DNA of 64,000 nt, taken from positions 1,137,894 through 1,201,893 of the forward strand of contig BCHH01000011.1 of the NCBI GenBank assembly GCA_001599595.1, given 5' to 3'. Made by a program: the position numbers and the translations under genes. How positions within the stretch are numbered: position 1 is the stretch's first letter; the number at the start of each line of letters is the position of its first letter. The notes under the pieces were generated by a model. That model saw only the letters and a list, made by a program, of their open reading frames with translations. It was not told where the DNA came from and searched no databases. Below are positions 21,453 to 32,399 of the stretch, one piece after another. Origin of the DNA: Beverwykella pulmonaria (taxonomy: Eukaryota; Ascomycota; Dothideomycetes; Pleosporales; Melanommataceae).

Positions 21453-23096
21453 ACAGTAAAACGTACTGTGAGGAATACTTCTGTTCCCGGGAGTTTTCTG
21501 CGGAGGGCCCTCGGAGGTCTATCGGGCCGTGTTCGTAGGTCACATGACATATCGTTTTCTCCGAATCCTCCGAGTATCCTCAAGGATTCGTCTCGTCTAT
21601 ATATAGATTAATCGAGCTTGTTCGTCCTGATTCGCCTGTTCGTTCTGTTCCCTGCCACTGTCAGCGTCACACGTACCCGATTACCGAGTTGCCAAGACCA
21701 CGCTGTCCCGTAGCAAGTTACAGCAGATAATACTATACTATTTAGAAAAACTGCAATAATACAGTAGCCCGCCTTGGTTTATACATGCACGAGTTGTATC
21801 ATATCTTGCTTTGCTATCTATAATGTATTTAATAAAATTTGTATTAAAAAGTTAGTTCTAGAGCTTTATTCTATGACTTGATGTATTAACTCTTTTTTAA
21901 TACGATCTACTGCTAGGCTACTCCTATAATACCTACGTAGCCATTGGGGCTATAAAGCACTGCGCTTACTCTACTAGTCTCCCTTTGCTAGGTGTTAAGG
22001 GCGGTTCCCGGATCCTATAGCGTCGTCACGTAATAGGTAGGGCTGAGTTCGTCTTAGGTGGTGGAAGGTAAGAGGGTTGAATACAAGGTAGATGTCGAAG
22101 TAGGGAGGGGTAATGCGATAGACAAATGTATGTAGCGGATACGATTGATATATATATGGCGGACTGATTAGTCAGTGACATATCCACGTGACAGTACGGT
22201 ATCCTGGGCTTACATATTACAAGGTGACTAGGTGCTGAGTGGAGGTAGCTAAGCGGCATGGTTATTTACACGGCATGGTGGTCGCTAAGGAACATTAATG
22301 CCTTAGCACCGGAATAAGCAGGGTATGTGATAGGGTCGTCACACCTGCACCTGCATTTTCTTCTGTTTTGGTTTTATTTTTTTTGTTGTAATAGGCTCTT
22401 AGAGAGCTCCTTCTGTTAGCAGCCATCTTGTTATAGCAATTTCTGTTTCTTATAGGAGACCTACAAGGGCTGTCCTTTATTTTGCAGTGTCAAAGAGCTT
22501 GTGTATCGTAAGTGTGCGTTTCCTTAGCGCCTTTGCAGCCTTTTCTCTTTCCTTTCTGTAGGAGAAGTGCTTTGTGGTTGCCAAAACATTCCCCCTTGCC
22601 ATAAAGGCGCATGTTGGTATTTATTTGGGCTTGAGATTGACTTTGTGATGCTATTAGGGAATAGCAAAGATACGACTGGGAAAGCGCGGCCGTTGAGAGC
22701 GTTTGGGCCGCGAGGGAAATGGAGATGATGATTGAATAAAACATAGTTGAACGCCGTTATTTGATCTCAAGATGCACAAGTCGCGATGATATGAAGTGAA
22801 TGTTCAAATGCCAGAAAGAGCTGTTATGGGAGAAAAATGTAAGTTGCCAGTAACCAAGTGATAGGTGGCAAGATTCTACGCCACCTCCCCCCTCTTCGGT
22901 TTCTGCCCCACCATAGGTAGCCCTGTGTTCTTTTAGCCCCCAACGGAAATTGTCCAGCCGTGGCAGCGGACCAATGCATGTTGCAATTTCCTTGAGCGGG
23001 ATTAGAGAGTATAAAATCAGGATACATTAAGACGAGCTCATCTGAGGGCGGCAGAGCGCAAACACAGCCTCAACGAGAGGACGAAGAAAAAACTAG
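21453..23096. other. Repeat-rich stretch after the metalloprotease gene
   Basis: From about 21462 to 21720 the sequence is GC-balanced, starts TGTGAGG and has a TATATATAG box at about 21599 and a TTACA end near 21722, which suggests a long terminal repeat; I found no target duplication, so it stays unproven. From 21720 to 22000 it is AT-rich with many stops. The inverted coding-repeat relic (22400-22620) follows. A TATAAAA at about 23011 lies upstream of the next gene fragment. Confidence 0.45.
22400..22620 (-). mobile_element. Relic of a coding repeat, copy 2 (inverted relative to 19441-19640)
   Basis: Minus-strand reading gives KALRKRTLTIHKLFDTAK followed by a stop, then RTALVG, and an ending NCYNKMAANRRSS in shifted frames. 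It is better preserved than copy 1. The two inverted copies lie on either side of the metalloprotease gene. Confidence 0.6.
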
Positions 23097-23560
23097 GGAG
23101 AAGTCAAAAGCCACCTTACAATCTTCCGACGAGGACGACTACGTGCTCACTGAAGCTGGATGTCCCGATCTCACCAAAAACATGTTCTACTGTATGGAGT
23201 GCGGTGGCATGGACAAGAATGGGAAATGCAAAGGTGTACGTACCATTACAATAATACTCGTGTCCATAAAAGCACGATAACTAATAGATGCATTTACAGG
23301 ATCCCGAGGATAACAACATGTGGGCGGGATGCAAATGCACTCCCGATCCTGATTGGTCAGTAAACCCACTAGGTTTAGTAAGATCTCAAATCCGTGAGCA
23401 TAGACAGGCAATAAGGGACAGGTATCTTCTTCCTGATGATGAGGTAGAAGGCTCAGGGAGAACAGGGAATGCATCAATCTCAGACGCAGCGACGGTAGCT
23501 GTTCGTACACAGTTGCCGTCAGCAACGATCAGTGTGTTGCCTTACTTTGTGTCGAAGTAG
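23097..23560 (+). CDS. Cysteine-rich protein fragment, 5' end missing or unresolved
   Basis: Two exons join at a 64-bp intron (23236-23299, donor GTACGT) to give FYCMECGGMDKNGKCKG followed by DPEDNNMWAGCKCTPDPDW. The CxxCGG...GKCKG...WxGCxC pattern is seen in small secreted fungal proteins. The last exon continues for 87 codons to a TAG at 23558. Upstream the frame is open to about 23005 but has no ATG and no signal peptide, and a TATAAAA box lies at 23011. So either a first exon was lost or it lies further upstream and I cannot find it. The start given here (after a CTAG acceptor-like site) is arbitrary. Could be a broken gene. Confidence 0.4.
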
Positions 23561-24868
23561 CAAAGAGCTAATAAATTGGTGCTCAGTGTAGTATTAGGAG
23601 GTCAAATGTGGCGTAGAGTCGATGAATTGTTTGAGCTTGATCCACGTGCCAATTTCATACTGTTGCTATGCGATACACCAACATACATAACCCGCTTCTC
23701 GCAATCTGTAGAGAAAATCAGTGGGCAAGGTCTTATATGTAGAATATTGCCTCCTCACATCCAACAGTCAGTCTCATCTAACACACAACACGGATGTTAT
23801 ATCAACTGCGTTTGCGTGCGTAATCACATATTCCTGCCACTTATTTTGCAGCCGTCTGCGTCCCCATCATCCCACCAATGTATAACTACTATTCTTCTCA
23901 ATTACTCCATACATACTCTACACTCAACCAAATCTCCTCACTCATCCTACCCCTCCTCCCCTTCCTCCCTAGGGGCTAAATAGCCCCATCCATCTTCCTT
24001 GCAACCTTCTCCCTTCTAACTACTCCGAAACCTCCCAAACCGTTCTGTTCCTCAACTCATCTCTCAAACTTTACTCATTGCCCAAAAAGAGTTTACCAGA
24101 CAACCAATTATATCCTGTATTGACATTATTGCAACCAAACCTCTGCATATTGATAAAACCGTAGTCTCCCTTGCAGCCAGAACTAACATGGGCATAATAT
24201 TTGCCTCAAAGACAGTTACCCCAGGCTTGAAAGGAGCGGGCTTCATCAGTGGCTTCGCATGAACGGCAACTGTCGAATACAAACTCGCAGGCTTGCTCAC
24301 CGTCGCTATTACAGTTGACACCTTTGTTCGCTCGGATAACATAGCCTGGTATGAGGGATTGGTTTCGATGGATTGATGGTTTTGTTAGAGGTAATAGGTG
24401 AGCCTGTGGCTAGATGGAGAGTAGGCGCAAGTAGGAAGAGAAGAGTTATTCTCATTATGAATACGATTTCAATGCTGTTGTATTGGTGGTATTTTGATGC
24501 GCAGTTATATTATGTTGATGCGAAGGTAGTGAAAGTTGGTGTGGTTCCGACTCGCTTGTACTGTACATCGTGACTTGCATATAAACTACGATATTGTAAT
24601 ATTTATAGCACTTTATTGTCCAAAAAAATCTTTGTAGAAGATATCAAGAAAACATTTGAAAGTGGTTAAAAAAGTATTTCCACCCAATGAGCAATACTTG
24701 GTTTTTCTGGATCTCACCATGAAAGTAAATATGTCTCTATACACAACCCAAGTGAACTAGAGTCAAGAGCAAACCAAAGGTAGAACAGTTTTATTATCAA
24801 GTATCAATGTGAAATTAGTTCAAAGTCTTCTGAAGTGGAACAAGGCTTGTCAGAAAGTGTCGTTACAG
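23561..24868. other. Gene-free stretch
   Basis: A 135-codon plus-strand frame (23576-23983) and a 92-codon minus-strand frame (24342-24064) show no family features. The remainder is AT-rich. It includes the 3' flank of the arsenite methyltransferase gene. Confidence 0.4.
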
Positions 24869-26050
24869 TCAAGTCTTCACTGCGAAGATCTTGAATGACC
24901 CTTTAAGAGTAAGTAAAAGAATACAGTGTGACATAGATACACACTTACCAACCCATTCATTGATATTGATGTCGGCAAGATTGACTTCTTTGATTTCCGT
25001 CTCCTGATTTCATCAGTCAAATAGCGAGTAGCAATGAATTTCTTTCTGACTCACCGAAACACAACAAGACGTCGCATCTCCTTCTGCCCTGGAGTAGCAA
25101 CTTGTCATCATTCCAACGGAAGGGACATCTTCTTTGGCCTTTGCCCCGCAGCAGCTAGCAGCCTTTCCATCTTGCGCTTCGGCATCTTTTACCATGCTGA
25201 CGTAAACATTGAGATCACTCTCTGCGTCGACAATCACGATGTCTATATATAATCAGCAAATGCGATTAAAGCATGTTCAATGCTGATGTTGCTTACCGCT
25301 GAATCCATTCTCACTAAGCCACCGCTCATAGTCTTCTTTCAAGCTTGCCCCAGCCACGCAGCCCACATAGAGTGCAGCACTCTTCCTCAGTTCCGGAGTC
25401 AGCATCTTTCGTGCCAGAATATCGGAAATTGCGACCCTGCCTCCAGGTTTGAGTAGTCGGGCCATCTCAGCAAAGACTGCCGGCTTCTCGGGTTCTGGCA
25501 CAAGGTTCACGACACAGTTGGAAATGATGCAGTCTGCGGTGCCATCTGCAAGAGGGATGGATGTGATGTTTGCCTCAACGAACGATACGTTGTCTGTTCC
25601 GGGAGTCTTGGCTTTGTTCTCGCTAGCCCGGGCAAGCATATCCTGTACGTTTATATTAGTTTACTGTGTCTGTTAAGGTTTTCTATTTTATACTACCTAC
25701 CTTGTTCATATCGACACCTATAGCGCGACCATGAGCCCCGACTTTTTTGCTTGCAAGGAAGATGTCGAAACCTGCGCCGCTGCCGAGATCGATAACAGTC
25801 TCTCCCTATATTATGCCATCAGTCAAAATGCAATAAAAAAAAGTTTAATCGAACTTGCCTCACGAAGGCTGGCGATTGCTAACGGGTTCCCGCAACTCAG
25901 GCCGAGGTTAGAATCTTTGGGGATACTGTTGAGCTCCTCCTCGGAGTAGCCAAACGCTTTAGCAATGTTGCCACTGTATGATGGGTTTTCGGCTCGAGCC
26001 ATAGAACCATAGTGCTCTTGTACTTGTTGATACGTGTATGCAGAGTCCAT
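24869..26050 (-). CDS. as3mt: Arsenite S-adenosylmethionine methyltransferase
   Basis: Transfers methyl groups from SAM to trivalent arsenic, giving methylated and volatile species. Six exons (26050-25859, 25805-25701, 25642-25297, 25242-25055, 25003-24949, 24900-24869) encode 305 aa. Landmarks in order: N-terminal YYG-like start [26 protein letters not shown] motif [11 protein letters not shown] (about 67-77), [19 protein letters not shown], the [15 protein letters not shown] stretch, YVGCVAGA, a cysteine-rich tail with SCCGAK and TSCYS, and the closing [14 protein letters not shown]. The cysteines expected to bind As(III) are present. The first intron uses a GC donor (GAG|GCAAGT) with a normal AG acceptor. 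No other arsenic gene is adjacent. Confidence 0.93.
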
Positions 26051-27304
26051 ATCGTGTAGGTGAAATAGTTTGAGTGATGTTGATGGTAGTAAGTTGTGAT
26101 GATGAAAGGGACAATGACGAGAGTAGTTCTGATCAAACCGGTGTTGATATATATGTACTCTATGCAATCTGGTATGTCACCGATATGTCACCAAATACGA
26201 GTCTGCTTCTCATTGGCTGCGACGGGTATATCGAATGATCAAAGCAGAACAAATCTTCCAGAACTTGTCCGTGATGATGTAATACTTTTTGCGTATACAA
26301 ATACGAACTCGCTCCTCATTGGCTGTAGTTGATCGAGTCATCCGGTTGCCACAACATTTCTAGCTTTTGTCCGTGACGACTATAGTCCTCCGCGTACAAA
26401 CACATCAAAGGATTGCTGTTATTTATTGAGAAGGACGCAGACTGGAACAAGGGCAAGCTAAACTCTGAGGTGTATATCAAGCATATACTGCCCATAGTAG
26501 TAGCAGTACGAGACGCTCACAGGTCCTACGAGAACATGGAGCTTATTCTGATAGAGAACAACTCGACAGTTCAACTCTAAGAAAACTGCTCAGGTAGAGC
26601 AAAAGCTTGGAATCTAGAATTAGCTTTGACGACTACTTAAAATACATCAAAAATATGAAGCAGCGGTGCTAGGCAGATATCATGGCAGGTGATGGTCATA
26701 CGAAATAGTAATGGATGTAATTTTGTACGTGATTTATATAGGATAAGCAAAACTGATCATCTGACAAAACTGCGTGAACCGGCGGAACAGCCCGTTCATG
26801 CTCATCTCTTGTATGCCTCGTCCAGTCGGGCAGATATGGAATACGAAGGTTGTTTTTGTTGGTCACACCATTAGCTGAAGGTTGGCGCAAGACGATCAGC
26901 GAGGACACGGAATAGGCGGCCTACGATTGTTGATACGAAATGGTTTGTGCAGACCGGTCAGGTTCGTGACGTAGACGGGCGCTGCTGAGTGAACTGGGAG
27001 AAGTTGAAGCGTTTGTCTTGCTGAAACCAATGAGCGAAAGCGTAACTGCAGTTTTGTGATTCACGCAATTTATGATGTTTGTTCATTGATTTTATGGTTG
27101 GTAGAAGAGAGATTGTATACGATCTAAACTGTTAGCTGGTTCAATGCGGCTTGTTAAAAGAGCAGTTCCATATCGCGCAAAGAGCATGTGTGGCGGTCAG
27201 CATTGCTCTAAGTTGTATCACACCAATTGAGGGATAGCAATATTCTCATTCGCTTCGTTCCATCTATTCTAGTCTACGTATTTCGCTTTGCAGGCGTGTC
27301 TAGT
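26051..27304. other. Gene-free stretch with a transposase relic
   Basis: About 1.25 kb between two minus-strand genes. The first 100-200 bp should be the promoter of the arsenite methyltransferase gene. A near-repeated block with TCATTGGCTG and CGTGA(T/C)GA occurs at about 26210-26275 and again at 26315-26380. The Tc1 relic is listed separately. Confidence 0.4.
26405..26640 (+). pseudogene. Relic of a Tc1/mariner-type (DDE_3) transposase
   Basis: One frame reads NKGKLNSEVYIKHILPIV and then ENMELILIENNSTVQ before a stop; in a shifted frame the sequence goes on with SKKTAQVEQKLGI. These match the central catalytic-core order of fungal Tc1-like transposases, where a metal-binding Asp in the last DN(A/S)xxH box is here Asn-rich and degraded. 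Frameshifts and stops show that it is dead. Ends of the element were not found. Confidence 0.65.
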
Positions 27305-27360
27305 CTATGTATTTCGCTTTGCATGCGTGTCTAGTCTACGTATTTCGCTTCGCAGGCGTG
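27268..27360 (-). repeat. Three tandem copies of a 31-bp unit at the end of the FHA-kinase gene
   Basis: Units at 27268-27298, 27299-27329 and 27330-27360, differing by a few single bases, each with CTAGTCTACGTATTTCGCTT. The kinase frame enters from the right, and its stop (27305-27307) lies inside the middle unit. Since 31 is not a multiple of three, each unit is read in a different frame. Confidence 0.95.
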
Positions 27361-29551
27361 CTGCGAGTAAGCTGTCGGTCCAAACGCGTTCTCCATTGTT
27401 CACCAAGCCTTGACTAACATCCCGCTCCAGACTGTTTTGCGCATCATGCTCGACAAAATCTCCCATTCCAAAGGGTACGGAGGGCGTGGCCACTCTACTA
27501 CAACCAGCGTTCTCCGTGCCTTGTCTATCGTTCACTGAGCCTTGGGCATTGGCGCCCGGCGCCAAAGCATCCCACCCCAGACCGTAGTTCTGCTCACCAT
27601 ATCCTGCATTGTTCAGATCATTTTGCCAATCTTGAGTAAAGCTGGGGTCCTCGTATTGCAGGTGATTCAGTGAACTTTCTGCAACAGCGCATTTCGTGCG
27701 TCTTGCAGATGAAGATGATGTCGCCGAGCAACGGAGCGGGGCCTCTGATCTGATGAAAACTTGGTTACCAGTGTCTTGAGCGAAGACCAACGAATCTTCA
27801 TCATCTTCAAAGGCAGGCGCGCCTGAATAGCGCGAGGTCTTTGATCTGATGTATCTGCGTGTATCGCCTTCACCGGGATGACAGGAGGCCAGTGATCTTA
27901 TGTAGTGTTGGAGTTCCGAGTCTCGAAAATGGTGATCATCTTGCCGGAAGGTTGGGAACGGGTCAAGGGCCGTTGGGTTGGACTCTCGAATCTCACGCTG
28001 TTGTGGCATTGGTGTTGGCGTTTGAGGCCCCTCTAACTCACATGTTCTTTCCGAACACTCTTCAGCTGAATACCGCTGCTTTGGGTTTATGACTACCATA
28101 CCCAATAAAATATCAAGCAGGCTATCAGAGTCGCAGTCCCTCAATTCCTTGACGATCTGTTCACACCAAGATAGTGGCGAGTTCCTATCATATCTTGGAA
28201 GACCACAACTGTATTGGAACCCAACAACGCCAAGAGACCAAATATCAACAGCACACGTGTATCTAGGGCTTCCGGTACAGTTTGGGTAATAGTATTGAGC
28301 AATCTCAGGAGCAGTATAATTAAGCGTGCCACATTGAGTTTCCAAATAGCTGCCTGCCTTTGCTAGGCCAAAGTCTGATAGCTTGATGTGAAACGGACTA
28401 CGAGATGAGACAAGAATGTTCTCTGGTTTAATGTCTCGATGGACAATAGGTGGCGTCTGACCATGAAGATATGACAAAGCTAAAGAGCTTTGACAAAGCA
28501 GAGTCAAAACATCGCGCTTAGAGATGGGCTGTAGGTAATGTTGATGCCCAAGGTTTCCAAGTGGAAGATACTCCAGTAATAGCCGAGGAGACGGCACGTC
28601 TAACGTGGAGTAAAGCTTGACGATGTGCTCCTAGTAACACAATTAGTACAATATTTCCAGAGCTATGTTAATACTCACATGCGAGGTATTACGCATTACA
28701 TCAGCCTCTCTTCTCCAGTCAAATGTGTGAGGTTTGTGACACTTCTTGGAAGCATATTCTAATCCAGTGCTGACATCCCAAACACGACGCACAACCCCAA
28801 ACGACCCTTCCCCAAGCTTCTCTTGCTTGAGAAGAATAGACCTTTGGTTGGGGGTGTCTCTCCCGCTAGGAGCTGCTGTTGAAAGTGCGTTCTGGATGCC
28901 CAAAGCACCAATAATAGGTAGCTTGTCATTTGTGGCGACTTCCTTGAGAAATTGGCCGACATTATCAAAGAATAGATCCGGATATAGATGATCCTTGGAG
29001 ACCACGATCTGGAACTTGAGTTTTGGATGGATTTCAACAACGATTTTCTTAGTGTTGTCAGGGAATTTGTGGCCGCCTATGATCCATTTGAAGTTCCTGC
29101 GCCTCTCTCTCCCCTTGTCGTCGTATGTGACAATGGTACCGCGTGTTGAGCAGTCTTGCACAATCAGTCGGCGTTGGTCATTGAAAGTGATATAGCAATG
29201 TCGGCTGCTGACGAGGGGCTGGCCATTTCCGTTCGGAATCCGCGGTAGGACAATATCGCAGCTGCTTGGGCTGGTCCCAAAGACAATACCGAGGCCGCCT
29301 TTGATCTTGTGGCTAAACCTCAACTCCAGTCCGGAATCACGATCTTGGGGCTGAACTTTTTTGTCGTAGTCATCGTCTAGTGGAGCGGTTGTATCCCTGC
29401 TCTGCCTGCCCTGCAGCTCGGGCGATTGTCGCGTCGCACTACCGGTAACGTGCCGTGGGTTGTCTGCTGGGTTGTTGACGGGGTCTTCGATCGCCATGCG
29501 CGCATAGGGACTACCTTCAAAGGGATACAAGCAGGCAATCAAGTCTTCCAT
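27305..29551 (-). CDS. Serine/threonine protein kinase with N-terminal FHA domain
   Basis: 732 aa from exons 29551-28679 and 28630-27305; the 49-bp intron has a GTGAGT donor and joins SH to EHIVKLYSTLD. Residues about 75-145 form an FHA phosphothreonine-binding domain (FGTSPSSCDIVLP, VSSRHCYITFN, VQDCSTRGTIV). The kinase domain starts at LGEGSFGVVRRV (about 246) with ASKK as the ATP lysine region, HRDIKPEN (355-362), DFGLAK (377-382), CGTLNYTAPE and a DIWSLGVVGFQ helix; all catalytic residues are kept. The last 220 residues are hydrophilic and probably disordered. The order FHA then kinase is that of Rad53/Chk2-like and Dun1-like kinases, but the accessory-region setting and divergent sequence suggest a lineage-specific member rather than the checkpoint orthologue. 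Confidence 0.9.
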
Positions 29552-29996
29552 TGTTACAAAACAGAGGAAGTTTGGGCAAATAATGGAAGTCCGCCTTTGG
29601 CTTTAAATGGGACTGGACCTCATGCAAATGTGCAGAGCTTCCAACAACCCCCATGCCCAATCAATTTGCAGTCTGGCGGCTCGCTCCAGGCAACCAAAGT
29701 TGTGCCGGCATCACTTTGAATCTTATTGGCCTACTACCGCGCGAAACGCCTAGAAAGTTGGTGGGCACGCGGCCCAGGAAAAAGTGACACTCACAAAAAT
29801 CACCTTTTTCGACCTACAGCAGCAGCAAAAGATCGGTTCTAAAAGTTCTAGAAATCTCTAGGGCCACAGAAATTTATTTGTTCTATGAATTGTATGTACA
29901 TTTTTTCATTAAATAATGAGTTGCTGCGAAGTCATATACTGCTACTTATGTAGAGTTGGTGATGTTGCATGCTCTTAGTACATAACCCGAGTTAGT
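29552..29996. other. Gene-free stretch left of the first 341-bp solo LTR
   Basis: About 445 bp that should hold the promoter of the FHA-kinase gene. No other element seen before the LTR target duplication at 29992. Confidence 0.4.
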
Positions 29997-30337
29997 TGTC
30001 GGTATACCCGCCCGTGAAATGGGAAGGTACTCTGGACGCTGTTAATCGACTGCCCGTGGGTTTCGCAGAACGCTAGTCCACGGCGGTGCAAGAGCGCAGG
30101 TACGGTAGAAAGAGTATGGATTGCTTGTGACCACGAATCTTCTACGTAGCAAGGGCTAGCAGCGACGTCGAAGTCCNCTNCTAGCTTGCCAATTGTAGGT
30201 TTTNATTCTCGGGTTCGTCCTCCTTCTAAATTGCCGGGGCCGTATATTTATGCCTGTGCGGATCTCGCTCGCTTAATCCACACAGTCCTCCTTCTGAGTC
30301 ATTGTTATCTACCGTGCAATCCACCGTAATACCAACA
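29997..30337 (+). mobile_element. Solo LTR, copy A (341 bp), target duplication TTAGT
   Basis: Starts TGTCGGTATACC and ends ATACCAACA, so the ends are inverted repeats with one C/T mismatch. Direct 5-bp repeats TTAGT lie at 29992-29996 and 30338-30342. The element is over 90 percent like the copy at 33071-33412 and carries a TATATTTATG promoter-like box. There are three undetermined bases (30177, 30180, 30204). The complete TG...CA structure and own target duplication show a solo LTR left by recombination of an LTR retrotransposon; the TGTTGG...CCAACA type of end is common in Copia elements. Confidence 0.92.
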
Positions 30338-30532
30338 TTAGTACACCGGAGCTTAATTAGTTTGGTTGGCGTTACGCCGTTGGGTCACCACGCGGCTAGG
30401 CTGCAGGTTGCATGTGATATTTTCCGCCTCTGGCCTTTTCCATGCTAGGCAGAAACATATCAACTTTAACACCAGCCCCCGGACCGCATCTATTTCAGCT
30501 CATTTCCTCTGCACCTTTTGCGCACTCGAGCG

Positions 30533-32399
30533 ATGGCATTCTCTGAAATATCGGCACCGAAACTGTTCGCTCGCGACATCGCCGCTTACAGCGATGCGGA
30601 GCTGGATCGATATCTGGTAGAGAATGGAAGGTGAGGCTAGTCCTCGTGCATGTCATCGCCCTCCTGTCGCCTTACTAATCCAAGGTGCAGGATCGTCGAG
30701 GTTGAGGATCCAGACAACCTTCCGGACGATTTCATTCAGAGATTAAGGTAACCGCTTTCCTAGCCTACTCGTCTACAGTCTCCTAATAACTATGGACAGA
30801 GACCGGACACGCCGCGCGAGCGACACAGCCGAGTCACACCCCATCGATCTTGATCAAGTTACCGCTCGGCTTCAAGAGCAATCGCGTCGATCGCCCTCCA
30901 TTGCAACGGCATCACAATCTCCCGATCCAGAGGAAGAATATCGCGAGGATCTTCGACGCCAAACCGGGTTCTATAAGATGCTTGTTGACGATGGCGGCCG
31001 TCCTTCACATCCGCTCAGTCGACTTGAGGATATTGTCAAGGACCCTGGAGAATGCCGCGAGATCTTGTCCTTCTGGCAAGGTAAATACTTGAACGAGGGT
31101 GAATGGAGGGTGTTTGAAACCCAGTTGCAGAGATGGAAAGTTTTCCGGAGTGTGCAACGATTCGCTAGGGGGCAAAGAGGCTACGATTATTGGCGAAGTC
31201 TTTGGGACGAGGAACATAAGATATTGAGTTTCCACTCCCCCTGGATGGCAGACCTAGGATTTTCTGAAAAGGACTGGCAAAATCGATGGCAGCTAAATCA
31301 AAAATATGACAATTATGTATGGCTTGGCACATCATACATGCCATGGCGACTATTCATCAAGCGCAAAGGGCAAACATTAGGGCAACAGGGCTTTCTGGAG
31401 TATGCCGAAGCGCTAAAAGAGCGACTAGCAAGCCATGGATTTATGCGGCCATTCCAGCTCAACGAAGATGTTACCCAGCAAGACAATATGACAACCTGGA
31501 TCGAATATCTTGGCTACGAGTACTGGTGGTACGACTACTATGCAGGCATTGCTAGGAGTCACAAAAAACGACACGACAATGCTTGGAAGAAGCTCGTTGA
31601 CTCAAAGGTGCTGAGGCCCGGGGAGACAGAGGAAGTCATACACAATATTGATACCACCTTTCGGGATGCAAGTGAAGAGGAGATGGCTGAGAGGGCTATG
31701 CAATCCGCGAAGTCAGCTGTGTCCTGGGTGGAGAAAACCATGGCCAAATGTCAACAGTCCAAACTCTCCCTACAGGCACTTCAACAACGGCTGTTAGCAG
31801 CGCGATCCAAGCTGGAGACGACACAGACGGAATATGAGTCGCTTACGAGACGCAGTGATTACATTACTGAATATATTCAGCGGTCAAGTGGTTACTGGAT
31901 TTCCAATAGGAATGCCGACCGCCACGGAGTATTACTGCGATGGATGCTTCAACAAGTTCCCTTGATTGAGGCCGAGCTGGATCCGCCGAACGGATGTGGA
32001 TCGGACAAGAGAGGTAGGAAGAACGTGCTCAAACGCAACCGTAATCAATCAGAAGAGCTCGATGAAAATTCCCAAGAGCAGAGCCGCGGTGAAGGTGTGA
32101 GCGACCCCAACGCGGACCGACAAGCACCAGCGGTTGTCAGTTTCCAAGAACCACCCTCTAAGCGGCCAAGGCGCACTGCGCGTCTCTCAAACAATTTAGC
32201 CAGCGGAACGCTTGCCCTAAATAAAGAATGCGAACCTCGGAAGGCGAATGGCCAAGCTTCTTCAGATCGGTCGCGAGTATCTAAACCTTCACGCCGCAGT
32301 GCCAGAATCGCGGAAAGAGCAGAGAGATTGGATGCCGCAACTACCGCTCTGAGTACTTTCTGCACTTCGAGTCTAAGCTCGTCAGCTGCGACAATGTGA
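30533..32399 (+). CDS. Member of a fungal family of unknown function (WIEYLGYEYWWYDYY type)
   Basis: 584 aa from exons 30533-30630, 30691-30747 and 30800-32399; the N-terminal exons add MAFSEISAPKLFARDIAAYSD, which belongs to this family, and keep the frame. The conserved core has EILSFWQGKYLNEGEWRVF, HGFMRPFQLNEDVTQQDN, TTWIEYLGYEYWWYDYY, DNAWKKLVDSKVLRPGETEE, a coiled-coil-like stretch and HGVLLRWMLQQVPLIEAEL. The C-terminus is basic with PSKRPRRTARLS and PSRRSARIAERAE, which look like nuclear localisation signals. I know this as a multi-copy family in filamentous ascomycetes without assigned function; that is recall, not a search. It sits between two solo LTRs of one retrotransposon family, but the LTRs are separate insertions and the gene is not part of the element. 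Confidence 0.85.

Noticed and set aside
27268..27360. CRISPR-like array
   Set aside because: Three head-to-tail units without spacers, in a eukaryotic genome; a plain tandem repeat.
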